A stretch of 64,000 nt of DNA, taken from assembly GCF_003711515.1 (NCBI RefSeq), contig NW_021167088.1, forward strand, positions 953,769-1,017,768, given 5' to 3'. The notes under the pieces are model-generated. The model saw nothing but the letters and a program-made list of their open reading frames with translations. It did no database searches and had not been told where the DNA came from. This DNA comes from Sodiomyces alkalinus F11 (lineage: Eukaryota > Ascomycota > Sordariomycetes > Glomerellales > Plectosphaerellaceae). The position numbers and the translations under genes are program-made. Positions 36,915 to 48,428 of the stretch are shown piece after piece (the stretch's first letter is position 1; each line of letters begins with the position of its first letter).

Positions 36915-38612
36915 TCATCTCGAAATGCATTCTGCTCCGAAAACTGCCGCACTGCTGAATCCCAGTCCACCTAGATACGCCAATCCCCAGGTCAACCCAG
37001 CAGCTTCCCAGTCCACGTCTTCATCCGGTTGCACGTCCCCTTCCACGACCATTCGATTCTCCGGACCCGGAACGTATTCCATCTCTTCCAACTGTGCCTT
37101 CTTTCGGCGGGCACTACCCCGACTCGACCTCGACGATGCCTTTGGACTCGTACTGGACGTTCCCAGCCTTGTTCGTGATCTGGTTGAACTTGCCGGACCG
37201 TCAGGTTGATCAGCACCACCAGGTGAATTTGATATATCTGCATCGTCATACGCGCAAGGCTCTTCGTGATGTCTTTCCAGGATTGTGCTCTTGAAGAAGG
37301 GGGTTGCAACCGCGAGGACGTCAATCACATCGAGCGGCCGAATCGAAGCCCACACTATGAGACTGACCCCGCTCAGCAATACATCCCACACAACACCTGT
37401 CACCATAGGGTGATCAAACATCGACCCCAAAACCTTGGCGAAGGCCGTGCTTGTCCGTTCCGATATCCTCCGCTTCCCCATATCAAATGGCAGGAGCTTG
37501 CTGTGTCTGTGAAAATGGGTATGGGGTGCATTGTGAAGCAGTGCCAAGGCGGTCGCCTTGGCATGCAGGAGAAACGTAGCCGTCGAGACAAACCGGAACA
37601 GATCTGTGAGAGCGCTGTAAGCGCTGTGGGGGTGATCGTAGACTTTACCCCAGTTGAGCGGAGCGACGGCGGGGACAACTAGTGGCGCGAACGAGAGTGC
37701 TTTGTTCAAGAGCACAGCCGTCGCAAAGGACGATGTCCCAGCAATCCATGGAAGACAGAACACCACGCCGAAGCTTTGCGTCAGCGGGACGAGGAACAGG
37801 GCCGGGTGAGGCATCCAATTGATAGGTTTTGGGGGGAATATGCGGCTGTAAACCCTTCGGAAGGCCGAGTCTAAGTATCCTGAATCCTCCCTGGCTGGCA
37901 TTGGCGTCGGAGTGAGGAGCAAGGCAATATAGAAGAGGTTCTGCGCGAATGGCAAGCTGACCAGGTGAGCCAAGGCGAGATACGCCCACAGCGAAGAGAT
38001 TTTCCTTCGGCGACCTTCAATCGACAGAAGCAGGCTCCATGATATCGTTGCAAGCTCAATCTGCTGACCCCAAAAGAAACGGCCAGCTTGTTCAGCAAGG
38101 ACTTCATACGCATCAATATAAAGAGCAGTGTCCGTTAGCCAACGGGCAATATGCGATGGTGTTGCATTATTGCCGAGCAGCGCGTTATCTTCACTGCAGA
38201 GTCTGGAGAGACGCGTTAGCTACTATTACATCGCTGAATTCATTCATCCTCCCATACCTGATTGGGACGTCAACAGCACGTTGGTCTGCCCAGACTTTAT
38301 ACGACAAGACGGCATAGGATGAAGCTTCGTACACCGCGATGGCCAAGCTTACGGCCAGGAGGCTGGCGAATAACGGAATGAGGGTTGATCTTCGCTCGGA
38401 CCGGGCGCGTGTGGCTTGGGTAGGTGGAAGGCTAACGTAGGACAGGAACAGACTCCGACCAACAATGGTAGCTAAGACGACCACAGATATGAAGTGAGTG
38501 ACCACTACTAACAATGGCACATATCTGTTTTCATACTCGTGAGACGGTATTCCGCGGCGGCGAGTTGCGGGACAAGTTACCTGATATCGGGCTCAGCAGA
38601 AACTGGTGCCAT
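36915..38612 (-). CDS. Multi-pass membrane protein, unknown function
   Basis: Three exons, 38581-38612, 38258-38524 and 36915-38202, give 528 residues in one frame; each intron has a GT donor and CAG acceptor, with GCTAAC before the last acceptor. I count about nine hydrophobic segments. Examples are YVPLLVVVTHFISVVVLATI near the start, LIPLFASLLAVSLAIAV, LWAYLALAHLVSLPFAQNLF, SFATAVLLNKALSFAPLVV, MVTGVVWDVLLSGVSLIVWA, and AAGLTWGLAYLGGLGFSSAA at the end. A soluble loop with IARWLTDTALYIDAYEVLAE and RFFWGQQIELATISW precedes the central spans. A Ser/Arg-rich acidic insert (about 425-490) lies before the last span. I believe related proteins exist in other Sordariomycetes but know of no tested function; transporter-like or ER/vacuolar roles are possible. 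Confidence 0.75.
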
Positions 38613-39909
38613 GTCGTATAGACGCTCAGGTGCGTACAAATAAGATGAATTGCTTCACTTGTCTGAAGATGAAATGGAATCATGTGTGGGGCAAGAGAAT
38701 AATACCTTAGGATCCAGGTAGGTAAGCCATGTCGATATGAATACACCAAAATAGGACGTGGTCCGACAGCGTAACGTCATGATGCCGTGCCTCACCCCCC
38801 TTATACCAGGTATACCTAGAGTACGGAGTACTCCAGATCTGAACATATTGGATACATGCAGACTGATGTACAAGTAGCCCTTGCAGTGTCACTTATCAGC
38901 CTTAGACCATCCGGTAAATGAATCCAGCATATTAGCAGTGGTTTTCAACCGCTTTTAATTATGTTGAGCCTCCTAAGATTGTCAGAGAAGAAAGCTTGAT
39001 TGGTGAGAGCGGTGACACCCAGCAGTCGATTCAGTGTTACAGTACCTAAGGTAACCTGTACCTAGGTACGAGGAAATTTCCCAGCACCAGTGCGACAGAT
39101 GCCGATCTTCAGGACGATTCGTGACATCGTCTTGGTAAGCCTCGTGCGGCTAAACTACGGGCCGTTCGCTAAGGCGTGCCCCGTGCCTGAATTCTGCCCC
39201 ACTTCGTTTCGCAAATAAAAAGTTTTCGAGCTTCGCCAGATCTTGGTCTTCCTCTTTCTTCTTTCTTCATCATCAGTTGGGTTAACTTACACCGTCAAGT
39301 GTATTTTAATTCATAACGGCGGCTCCGCGTATGCGGCTTGCTGAGGGTTACTCGACTATTCGTCCAATGGGTTTCCTTCCGTTCCCGGCCCCCGAAAGCA
39401 ACCGTGATGCTCTTCTAATGCCGTAGACGTTTTCCACGTCTGAGGCGCAGGGGGGTTCTCGGACATGACGTTCGGGTCCCATTTTCTTTATTCGATAGTA
39501 ATCAATGGTGTGTGCCCCGATGCCTTCAATCCGCCAGGCTGCTTAAACACAGCCCATGCTGGTGTCTGTTCTTCGTGCGGGATACAACGGGGATTCTCTG
39601 CGACGTACAATGATCGCGATCCTGCCGGGGCGAATGTCGAGGCAGAGTCCAGATGATCTCTTATCTGCGCACTGAACAGCCTATATTCCACACTTTTCTA
39701 TCTCCTTTATAGCATACGATTTCTAAGCCGGCTAGTTAACTGACGCGCCGGCGTTGCTTTGCCGTGGTTCCAAAAACGACCACCACCCGTGGTAGCTTCT
39801 TCCAACAGTCTTTTGTGCGTCGCGAAGCAGACAGGACAGCTCCCAGGGCGCCTGCGATTCTCGTGTATAGATCTCTTGCCAGCCCAACCTCAGCCAGCAA
39901 TGATCGCTA
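38613..39909. other. Intergenic region, 1.3 kb
   Basis: It contains an ACGGAGTACTCC motif (38822-38834) and a dense CCTAAGGTA/CCTAGGTAC cluster (39044-39070). No gene is visible; the frames here are short and without motif. Confidence 0.55.
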
Positions 39910-40547
39910 TCAAACATGAGCTCGCCTCTGATTTCCAAGCTGGCGATCTCTTTGGGCCAGGAAGCCGAGGGAGACCGTGATGAGAGCCACCGCGGAAGTC
40001 ACAAACTGCATCGCCTGGCTCGCTGTTGCCTTTCTGCAGTTGCTCAAAACATCCGTAGAAACGTCCAGGCCTACAAGAGAGTGTTCGTACAGCTTCTCGG
40101 CCATCTTATTATCCTCGAACTCGCACCTTATTCCTTTCAGTCCCACAGTATAGGCCTGGAAAGTCAGTCGTCGAGTGGCAGTTGGGTCGGGAAATTGATT
40201 ACGTACGATGCCGCCTGCTAGGAAAATAAGGGCGCTGGCTGCGTCAAGGAACACAACCATACTGGCTGGGATGGCGTCGACGAAAAGAGCAACCAGCCCG
40301 AGTACGGCGGCGACGAGGCCAAAGACACCAGCGAAGACGCCGTACTTCGTAGTTATCGGTGGCTCGCCTCGTCGTTGGGTGTTCATCAGATCGGTACATA
40401 GTCCCAGGACCACAATGGCGAATATAATCTAGGTCACAACTGTTAGAGCTAACCGAGAGCAGCACATGGTCTCCTCTCCCTGTTGGTTGTTTTGTGGCGT
40501 ACCTGAAGAATCCAAGTGCCCAAAGTGACACGACGAAGCCCGGTCAT
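39910..40547 (-). CDS. MARVEL-like tetraspan membrane protein
   Basis: Two exons, 40503-40547 and 39910-40428, give 187 residues (MTGLRRVTLGTWILQ joined to IIFAIVVLGLCTDLMN). Four hydrophobic segments are visible: LGTWILQIIFAIVVLGL; VFAGVFGLVAAVLGLVALFV; ASMVVFLDAASALIFLAGG; and AMQFVTSAVALITVSLGFL near the C-terminus. The loop between spans 3 and 4 contains the cysteine pair typical of fungal MARVEL proteins (RCEFEDN and NCRKA). Such proteins organise plasma-membrane domains, as Nce102 does at eisosomes. Identification rests on topology and composition, so the family call is moderate. Confidence 0.72.
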
Positions 40548-40921
40548 TCTGCTAGCCTGAAGCTAGGGAATATATGGCAGCAACGAACGGGCAATATCCG
40601 GCAGCACTTCGTTCAACTTGTCAGCGCAGGACGGTCGTTTCAGACGATGATTGTCAATCGTCCAACACACCAGATATAATGTGATTCGGAAAGAATAGAA
40701 ACGAAAGAGGAGAAGCTGAAGTCAGTATCGGGGAGCGATGAAAGTCATATATTAGCAGAAGTTCATCGTCTATGTACAACAGTCTCCCCAAGGGTAGCGC
40801 GATGTAGCTTACACCAGGCATGCTCAACCTCCTTTCCCTAACTTCTCATGTGCAGTTGTTTGTTTCACAGTTACGGCAGGAACGCGCTGAACCAACGCCT
40901 GTCCTACCACTGATTTTCTCC

Positions 40922-41365
40922 TCACAGAGTCAACGGCATTGATCTCGGGGATGTCGGCCCCTTTTCCAAATATGAAGGCAACCAACTGCTTCGTGGGACT
41001 CGACTTGGCCATGATAGCACTCTGAGTCGTACGTGGTTGAGAAGATTGCGGATATCATCTTTCCACGTATCGCGATATGCAGGACTCAGACCAGGAGTTG
41101 CTGGAGAGGGAGGAGGGAGACAAGCAACAAACCATGCCCAAGCAATCAGGAGAATCCAGACCAGCGGTAAGGTGCATCCCGTGTGAACGCAAACAAAACG
41201 AATCAGCTTCCTTGACTTAGCCGACGACGGAGAACTATGCCTTGACACCGAGAGCCAATTCCTGGGGATTCGCAGAGACAGCGCCTGTGATGAAGAGTTA
41301 TACTGGTCTCATCATGTTTTCAGCCCAGCTCAAAGCCGGTAAGACGTTCAACTCACCGGAAACAT
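40922..41365 (-). CDS. Small single-span candidate protein with 9-nt first exon
   Basis: A possible gene of two exons: a nine-base first exon 41357-41365 (Met-Phe-Pro) with donor GTGAGT, then 40922-41284 after acceptor TCACAG, giving 123 residues. The second exon reads ALSLRIPRNWLSVSRHSS, then one strong membrane span (CTLPLVWILLIAWAWFVACL), then a short charged tail. I do not recognise the family. An overlapping frame with its own Met (40824-41012) could instead be a further exon, so the 3' end is uncertain. It is divergent from tim23 with 281 bases between the starts. Confidence 0.35.
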
Positions 41366-41646
41366 GACTAAGCACAAGAGCTTCCGGTCTGACTCAGCAT
41401 TAAATCCGATGTCATTTCCATCTCAGCCGTTCTTGGCCGAAAAATAACCGAACTTAGGTACCTTTGTACCTCCGAACTCTTGATCAACTGGTCGACTTTC
41501 CAGACAGCCAAAAAAATTTGACCCTCTGAATCGAGATTAAGAAGCTTCATCATCGAACCCGACTCTCCAACCCCCTGTGGCATCCCTTCTTACCCACAGC
41601 CTTAAGTTACCACCGCCGTGGGCTGCGACGCGAGCAAAATTACGCC

Positions 41647-42440
41647 ATGTCGTCTCTCTGGAACCTCTTTTCAGGACAAAAGTCCTCCTCCCAACCCGAC
41701 TCGGTCGGCGCATCGTCGGCGCAGCCTCACCAACCGCACACAAGTATCGAGCCGACAACCTCCTCCCACTTCGATCCGACAGCGGGTCAAGGCGTCGAGT
41801 CCTTCTTGCAAAGCTCCTCCTTCGCGGACCCCTCTCAACTCCATCCTCTCGCTGGTCTGAACAAAGAGACTCTCGAATACCTCACACTTGAAGACGGTGC
41901 CCTCTCCCAGGTCCCCGGCAGCCAATCCGTCCTTCCATCCAGGGGCTTCACAGATGACCTATGTTACGGAACAGGCATAACATATCTCACTGCTCTGGGT
42001 ATTGGGGGCGCATGGGGCTTGCGGGAAGGCTTGTTGAGGTCCGAAGGGCAGCCGCCCAAGCTGAGGCTGAACTCGGTTCTGAACGCGGTGACCCGCCGCG
42101 GTCCCTTCCTCGGTAATTCCGCTGGCGTTGTCGCCATCACATACAACTGCTTCACCGGCGCGATTGGTTACTTCAGAGGGAAGCACGATTCCGCGAACAC
42201 AATCGCGGCTGGCGCGCTTAGTGGTATGCTTTTCAAGAGCACGAAGGGCCTTCGGCCAATGATGATTTCCGGCGGCATTGTTGCAACTGTCGCTGGAGCC
42301 TGGGCGGTAAGTTTGATTCTGGATCACGTAGTCTATTTCATAGCAGAGAGCTCGTTCACTAACGGTGTCATTTTCAGGTTGTTCGGACAACCTTCTTTGC
42401 CGCTTCCCACTCAGGCGAGCAAGAGCATGCCACATTGTAA
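41647..42440 (+). CDS. tim23: Tim23, mitochondrial inner-membrane translocase subunit
   Basis: Tim23 forms the core of the TIM23 complex that imports presequence proteins across the inner mitochondrial membrane. Two exons, 41647-42306 and 42378-42440, give 240 residues; the last exon adds VVRTTFFAASHSGEQEHATL. The N-terminal third is Ser/Gln-rich and hydrophilic, as expected for the intermembrane-space domain (LHPLAGLNKETLEYLTLEDG). The Tim17/22/23 domain starts at about residue 100 with RGFTDDLCYGTGITYLTALG and IGGAWGLREGL. Glycine-rich spans follow (RGPFLGNSAGVVAITYNCF, GALSGMLFKSTKGLRP, MMISGGIVATVAGAWAV). Length matches fungal Tim23. Confidence 0.95.
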
Positions 42441-43089
42441 CACGACCTACCATCACCATCACCATACACTTCCTTTTACATCTTCTCCTAATTAATATCG
42501 GGAATTCATGGAGTCGTATCTGCTGTCGACTCGGGTGGTACTTGGGCATGCACGATACGTGCGCTCCCGGACATGTTTGAGTAGGAAAGCAGACAGAGGG
42601 TTTCAACGGGGTAAAAAGGAGCATCAGCAACGGACGGACATATGGTACGATCTCTCCTCTGGTGACATGACCCGCACCATTGTACAGTATTAGCCAGTGT
42701 GGAAGAGCATTATAGAACGCGTCGGATGGTTACGGGCGTTCGGATTACTACGTTAAAAAATGTAAGACAACTTGAGCCTAGCCCCGCGATCACGAGGGTC
42801 CCGAGTGCTAGAATTCGCGCGTCGACAGTCCGAGAACAATGTACTGGAGCGTACACAGGAGTCGGGGGGTCATCAAACATCGGTCTCTTCCTCGTCGTCT
42901 CCTCGGGCGGACTCTCGCACCACCGAGTCTCATCGCCGGTTGCTGCCTCCGCAGTCGAGGTGTTTCTAAATTCCATGCCTTCTCATGTTCTGCCGTCCTT
43001 TCTCTTTCTGTCGTTACTTAACCCTGCGACCAGGAACTCAGGGGCGCCATACGGTCATTCGGGGCGCATCAATACCAACTGTTCCCAGC

Positions 43090-43390
43090 ATGGCGAATCC
43101 TCAAGATATCATCCCCCAGGACTTGCCGGCGGATGATGTAAGGAAGTGGGGGAAGCTGATCTCGAAGTCCAGACTGAAGCTGCCAGACTCAAAGCTGCCT
43201 TCCAGCACGCAGTCGACAAGAAGGGCACATAGGAAGCGCAAGTTGTCGCGGTGGATACGAAGTAGTCAGCTCCTTCAAGGGGCTTGACAGGAACTAGGAT
43301 TTCCTAGCTCGTACAGCGGGTGAAGATGCGTTTCGGAAGCTCATGGAAGCCATTTTGAAGTCTAATGGACTCTGCCTCGTGGTCAGAAAG
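43090..43390 (+). pseudogene. Possible decayed gene fragment, three frames
   Basis: Coding-like peptides follow each other in different frames. MANPQDIIPQDLPADD starts at 43090 with a good start context. EVGEADLEVQTEAARLKAAF lies in a second frame from 43143, runs into TAG at 43230, and continues as EAQVVAVDTK to another TAG. DFLARTAGEDAFRKLMEAIL lies in the third frame from 43298. The pieces keep one direction and look like one helical protein, broken by two frame changes and two stops. Alternatives are a gene with tiny introns, or sequencing errors. Family not recognised. Confidence 0.3.
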
Positions 43391-44638
43391 GTGAGCAGAG
43401 GTCCTAGGACCCGTTACGTCTTGGTTCAATCACCACATACCCCATCTGAAGCGACCAGGCGCTGATCAGAGATCTTGAACACAGGCGTGGCAAGTTACCA
43501 TGGTTCGGAAGATGAGAGAGCTCGCTGTCCTGAAAGAAGAGGCTGCCTTCCATATGCCCGGCAGAGGACTGGTTCTCGCCCCCTGTGGCTCGAGTCGCAG
43601 CAGTGCGTCACCATTGGTTTCCATCCCTGCCTTCGATATCAAAGCCATCCTGTTTCTGCCTGTTTATCCCGATGTCCACAGTTTCCATTATAACTGAGAA
43701 TGTCGGTTCCGTGTTATAAAGCAAGATCACAATGGTTCACTGAACGTTGTAATCATGTAGCTACCACGAGAAACCACCAGCCTCGGAAGTGTGCGAGATC
43801 TTCCCGTCCAGGCCGCGAAGAGGTGGGAAATGGGCCGTAAGTCCCGAACCGGTGTACGGATCCGCAATGACGGGCATTTTCACACATGCTGGTGAGTGTG
43901 CGATCATTTGCGAAACAATTCCACTACAACCCTTTTAAAGGCATAGTTGCCTCACAGAAAGGTCAGAAGAGACAGAAGGAGGATGTGTCGGGTCATGAAC
44001 CAGGCTTATATCATAGATTATTGAGAACAACGGAGCGATTGTAGGGTTGGGCAGAGATTATGTGTGAAAACACTGACACTATCGTCAGGCAAATGGACAT
44101 ACCTGGGCCTGAATGGAACTGTGGCATGGATCTGGTGTCCGTCGTACCAAGGCAGACTCGAGTTTGTACAGTTCGTACGGACACGGCTGGACTGCTTAAG
44201 GTACATGCCACGTAGTTCTTCAGCTTCGAGAGATGAGGGATGACCCGTGAATCACGGCTGTGCGACGAAGGCAGTCGTGGATACCCGCAAAGGATGGTCT
44301 GGCGGTGTAGGAAAGAGCCACCCAAAAAGTGACCTCCCTAGGTAGTATAGGGTAGGTAGGTGGGAATCAGCTGGCGAGAGGAGGGAGATATCTCCTTCTG
44401 ATCTTTATCAAAAACAGGAACCATCTTGGAGCAGCAGCTTGTTTCGTCTTCCCTTTTCACACCTAGTCCTTACGAAACGCCAGAGTATTTCCAGCTCAAG
44501 TCCCGCGTTGGCCTCACCCGGTACTGCGAGTCCAGTCAGCTCACGAATCCCCATCCATTGTTTATCTTGTACGACAACTCAACTGCCACTATCTAGTCTC
44601 GCGGTCTGCAGCATCATCATCAACACGAGATCTTCACC

Positions 44639-45065
44639 ATGTGCTTTCCCTGCTGGCCTTTTAAAGAAGTCATGTACGATGGGGACGACGGTCGTGACCA
44701 GGATGGACAGCCCCGTTCTGCAAAAGGGGCTTCATACATGCTTCAAGTAAGTATTGATATTTTTCTCATCTATTCTCATGTCATTGTTCCAACCGAGTCA
44801 TGTCTCTTTATGTCCTCCGAGTGGAAGGTCACATTAGACTTGTTTTCCCTTTTCATATTTTTGTGTGAGATGGCACGAGGAGCAGAGTGCAGAGTGGTCC
44901 TTGTTCAAACCTCACGCATTGTTACTCGAACTCCACCAGGAGGGAGAATAGGGGGAGCAGTACAATAAGAGAGCCTCTCGATCGCTTCTTTCTGTTGTTC
45001 TCTACACGCAGGGTCCTCGAATAACTTGGTTGCTGCCTGCCATCACGTATCTTGAACCTCGATAA
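44639..45065 (+). CDS. Doubtful tiny gene with Cys-rich start
   Basis: A good start context (TTCACCATGTG) leads into MCFPCWPFKEVMYDGDDGRD, and the frame ends at a strong donor GTAAGT (exon 44639-44746). The first in-frame acceptor (CGCAG at 45007-45011) adds exon 45012-45065, ending at TAA, for 53 residues in all. The Cys-rich N-terminus resembles palmitoylated small proteins. It could equally be an upstream non-coding exon of the next gene, or chance. Confidence 0.22.
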
Positions 45066-45335
45066 GCAGTGAGCCTGGCTCCTGGCCTCAACCCCCAGCT
45101 CAACTTCCTGGAAATTCAGTCGGTTATTTTAAGGCTTCCCTTCTCCCCTGCCGACCCAGTCAATTTTCCCCCCTACACACGCACACAGCACTATTCACAT
45201 TCGGGAGGTTTGCGTTGTTCCGTTTTCCCAAGGTCATCAAACATCTATCCACCTCCCGAAGGCCATCACGACCAACCCCTTCTGCACGACTCTTCGACGA
45301 GGCCTTTACGACACTAGCAACAGACTCCCTCGACT

Positions 45336-46984
45336 ATGGAGCCCAATACCAAGAGATCCAAGTCATCCAAGATGCCGGAGAAGAAACACGTCAACCAACA
45401 GCGAAGTGTCCATTTCCATCAGGACAATCTTGATTCTGTCGAGGACCCCACGTCGACTTCTATCCGGAAGGATCGAACTGGGCAGCAGGGGCATCAGTGT
45501 ACAGAACGTCCCTCAGGCGGAACGAAGAAGCAGGAAGGTGCCGCTCCTTCCCGGCGTGAACCCGTGACGTCTGGTCCTACCTCAGCTGCGCCTTCTACGA
45601 AGACTGCAGCCTCAGGCCCACAGGAGTCGCCCCCTATTAAGGCTCCTAACCAGGCAGGAGCTAATACTCAGTCTGCTGCTCCTGCCGCCGAGAAAGAGGC
45701 AAACACCACCACCGGCCCTGCACCTGCCCCGTCCGGGGAACATCAAGAGGGAAACAACGCCCTGTCTGGTTTCACCACGCATACCTCGACCGACCCATCT
45801 CGATCTGTCAACTCTTTTCCTTACCCTTACCCAAACTCTCATCTTTCCACTTACCTCAACCCCTCTGTTCACAACAACGTCTCTCGGACACACACTTTGT
45901 CTCCTGCAACTCCATTCCCGCATCCAGGTCTTGCACCTACAACTTACGGAAACGTGAATCCTCTTCTCTATCATCAAGCGCTTCCTCAGGCCAACCACCA
46001 AAATCAGAGAGAGAACCAAACCAACATGGGCGACTACCAAACTCCCCGTCCCGATGGGCTGCACTTCCAACCGCCCGTCCCTGATACCACCTACGGTCCC
46101 ATGACTCATCTCTATGTTCCACGTTTTGACAACGGCGCCGTCCCTGTCTATGCTCAGCAAGTCGGTCTCCCCATTATTCGCAAGGCTTTCTATTATTGGC
46201 CTGTCACCCCTCTGTACATACATTGCCATAGGCAATATCTTTAGCTGACACCTGGTAACCAAGTGGTCATCCAGCTTTCTCCCCTTCCGTATTCCCCTCC
46301 TCTATCTCATGCAGTGGTATCTCGTTTCGATATACTCCCCCCCCTTTTTTCCCTTTTCCTTTTTTTTGGCGCACTTCTTTCATACCTGTTCTCTCCGTGT
46401 CTTTGTCTTCTGTCCTCTCTCTTTCCTGGTTCCAGGCCATGTTTCTTCAACCCACCTCATCAAAAAACAGGCTAACATTCTCTTCATAGCAGCCTCAACC
46501 CAACAATGTTACGGTCATTGGTCAGGCTCCTCAGCCCATCAACAACAGTCCTCCCATCATGGTTGCAACGCAGCAAATGCCCGGCCTGATGATGCAGGGA
46601 CCTATCTCGACGCCCGTCCAGGGCCAGCACTTTATCATGAACGGCGTATCTGTTATGCAGGCCCCTCAACCCGCCGTCGGCATGGCCGGACCTCCTGGTA
46701 CTGCCTTCCTTGCTCCGAAGCCCCAGCTTCCTCCTGATGTCACTGGCATTGGGCGTACAGCTAGCGAAATCGCTCAGGAAAATGCGGAGTTCGCCTACAA
46801 CAATGGTCTTTATGAACCCCAGGACTTCAAGCCCGCGGATGATGATCCTTCTCGCTATTACCCTGTTCGCGAGCTCGACGGAAACTGGACCCAGCGGAAC
46901 CGTTTCACCATCGACAACCTTGGGGACTGCCGCTGGTATGTCACTGACACAGGCTACTTCTACGCCGTCCGTCTTCCCAACTAG
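45336..46984 (+). CDS. Disordered hypothetical protein with conserved-looking C-terminus
   Basis: Two exons, 45336-46160 and 46490-46984, join VPVYAQQ to QPQPNNVTVIGQAPQ in frame and give 439 residues. The acceptor has a GCTAAC branch site 19 bases upstream; the donor (GTCGGT) is weak, so this junction is the least certain part. Most of the protein is disordered: Thr/Ser/Pro/Gln-rich with many Asn and Tyr. The last 80 residues look folded (GRTASEIAQENAEFAYNN; then TQRNRFTIDNLGDCRWYVTD). RSVHF at residues 23-27 fits the PP1-docking RVxF pattern. I do not recognise the family. The next gene downstream has the same style of protein. Confidence 0.62.
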
Positions 46985-48428
46985 GCGAACAATATCCTCT
47001 CTTCCCCGTGACTTGGTATGTCAGCCAAGTTCAGCTTGAGTAAGTAACCCCCAATAGCAATACTCCTTAGGAACTGCAATGTCTGACTTATCTGTAAAAC
47101 TCAGGTTGCCGCATGCATCATGCTGGTGCCTGCGGGGAGAGAGTCTTTGGACGGAGTTTTCTTTGCTTAAGATAGTACCGACCCGATTGCATGCATATTT
47201 CTTCTCGGCTTCCCAGTTGCGCTGATGCTTCTTGACCTTGGCTCCCCGGCAACTCAAGGTACGTTCAAGTGCCCGGAATTTACTCCAAGACTATGGCTAA
47301 CATCGAGGTTCGATCAGAACACCCTGACCCTCATAGACATCTAACACGGTCAAGTCATTGACCATCCTGGAGGCTGATGAAGGGATTCTGATGTTGGCGT
47401 TGGGGACTAATGAAAGGGATAAGACAGCTTATGGCCATTGACTGGTACCAATCGGAAGGATAAACACGTAGGAAATACACAAAATCACTGGACGCTGAGA
47501 TCTATTGCTGAGCGCTATTCTTGACGGAGTAATCTACCATTGACTGTAGTTGGCCCTCCATAATTCTTTGCATTCAGCCACGGTATTATTGAGCCCATGG
47601 GAACGGATTCCACGAGAAACAATGCCACATGGCAGGAGGTGAGTGGTAAAATGAAGACCAAAGCAACCCCATATCCTTGAGCATTTCCCTCCCTCGAGTC
47701 TCTTGGTCCCGGGATACCGATTTATGTGTCATCATGTATATTTGGTATATTCGGTATATCAGTATCTGACAGTTTCTCACCTGCTTCTCTTTTCCATGTC
47801 TGGGAAGACACATGTGAATCAATCATCCGTAAGTGAGAGAGAAGGTTGATTTGTGACGTTGAACCTCTATACATATGGTAAGCTAGAGACATTTCTCGTT
47901 GTCCTTCGAGCTTCAAGTCACCAGGAGAGATTGATATCTTGCTTGTCTTCACATTGTGGCGGTATCCCTGAGTTACACCGCCTAAGGTACCTTACCTGGC
48001 TCTTCAATCGACGTACCATGGGTTCCGGGTAGTCGTGACGAGCTAGGTCTACAGACGAATAAAAGGCTTTCACAATCTTTCAGATATCACGGGTCTAGTC
48101 AGTCGCGCAGGACAGTTTTGGTAGGTCCTTCCTCACATCTCAGTGTTATTTCCCATGTGTCACTAGTTCTTGCCTACTTCAACAGTCTCCCCCCTTCTTC
48201 CTTCCCTCCCTATATATCTCGCCTCGGTCCAATTATCCATTTCCTTCCATTATCTTCCTCCACATTTGCCTATTGGGACTCATAGTTCCCATATCTTACG
48301 CCGTTTCCCACTGCCCAGGAACCACCTAGGTAAAGGAATTGATTGTTCTTTGAACCCGCTCTACGTTGTATTGTCTGTCGTTCAATCACCTTACTCCTTG
48401 ACGGGGTAAACAGTGACAGGCAAGAATA
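46985..48428. other. Intergenic region, 1.4 kb
   Basis: It holds a CGCCTAAGGTACCTTACC motif cluster (47979-47996) and a GACGGAGTA motif near 47525. The 250 bases before the next start codon are pyrimidine-rich. No gene is visible. Confidence 0.55.

Larger units (their letters stand above)
42441..45335. other. Mostly non-coding 2.9-kb region
   Basis: It contains a decayed coding fragment (43090-43390), a doubtful small gene (44639-45065) and a CCTAGGTAG/GGTAGGTAGG motif cluster near 44336-44360. The other frames show no recognisable motif. The last 270 bases are pyrimidine-rich and probably the 5' UTR or promoter of the next gene. Confidence 0.5.

Noticed and set aside
45612..46262. 216-codon open frame on the minus strand
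   Set aside because: Antisense to the disordered protein gene; Arg/Val/Gly composition is the mirror of its Pro/Thr/Asn codons.
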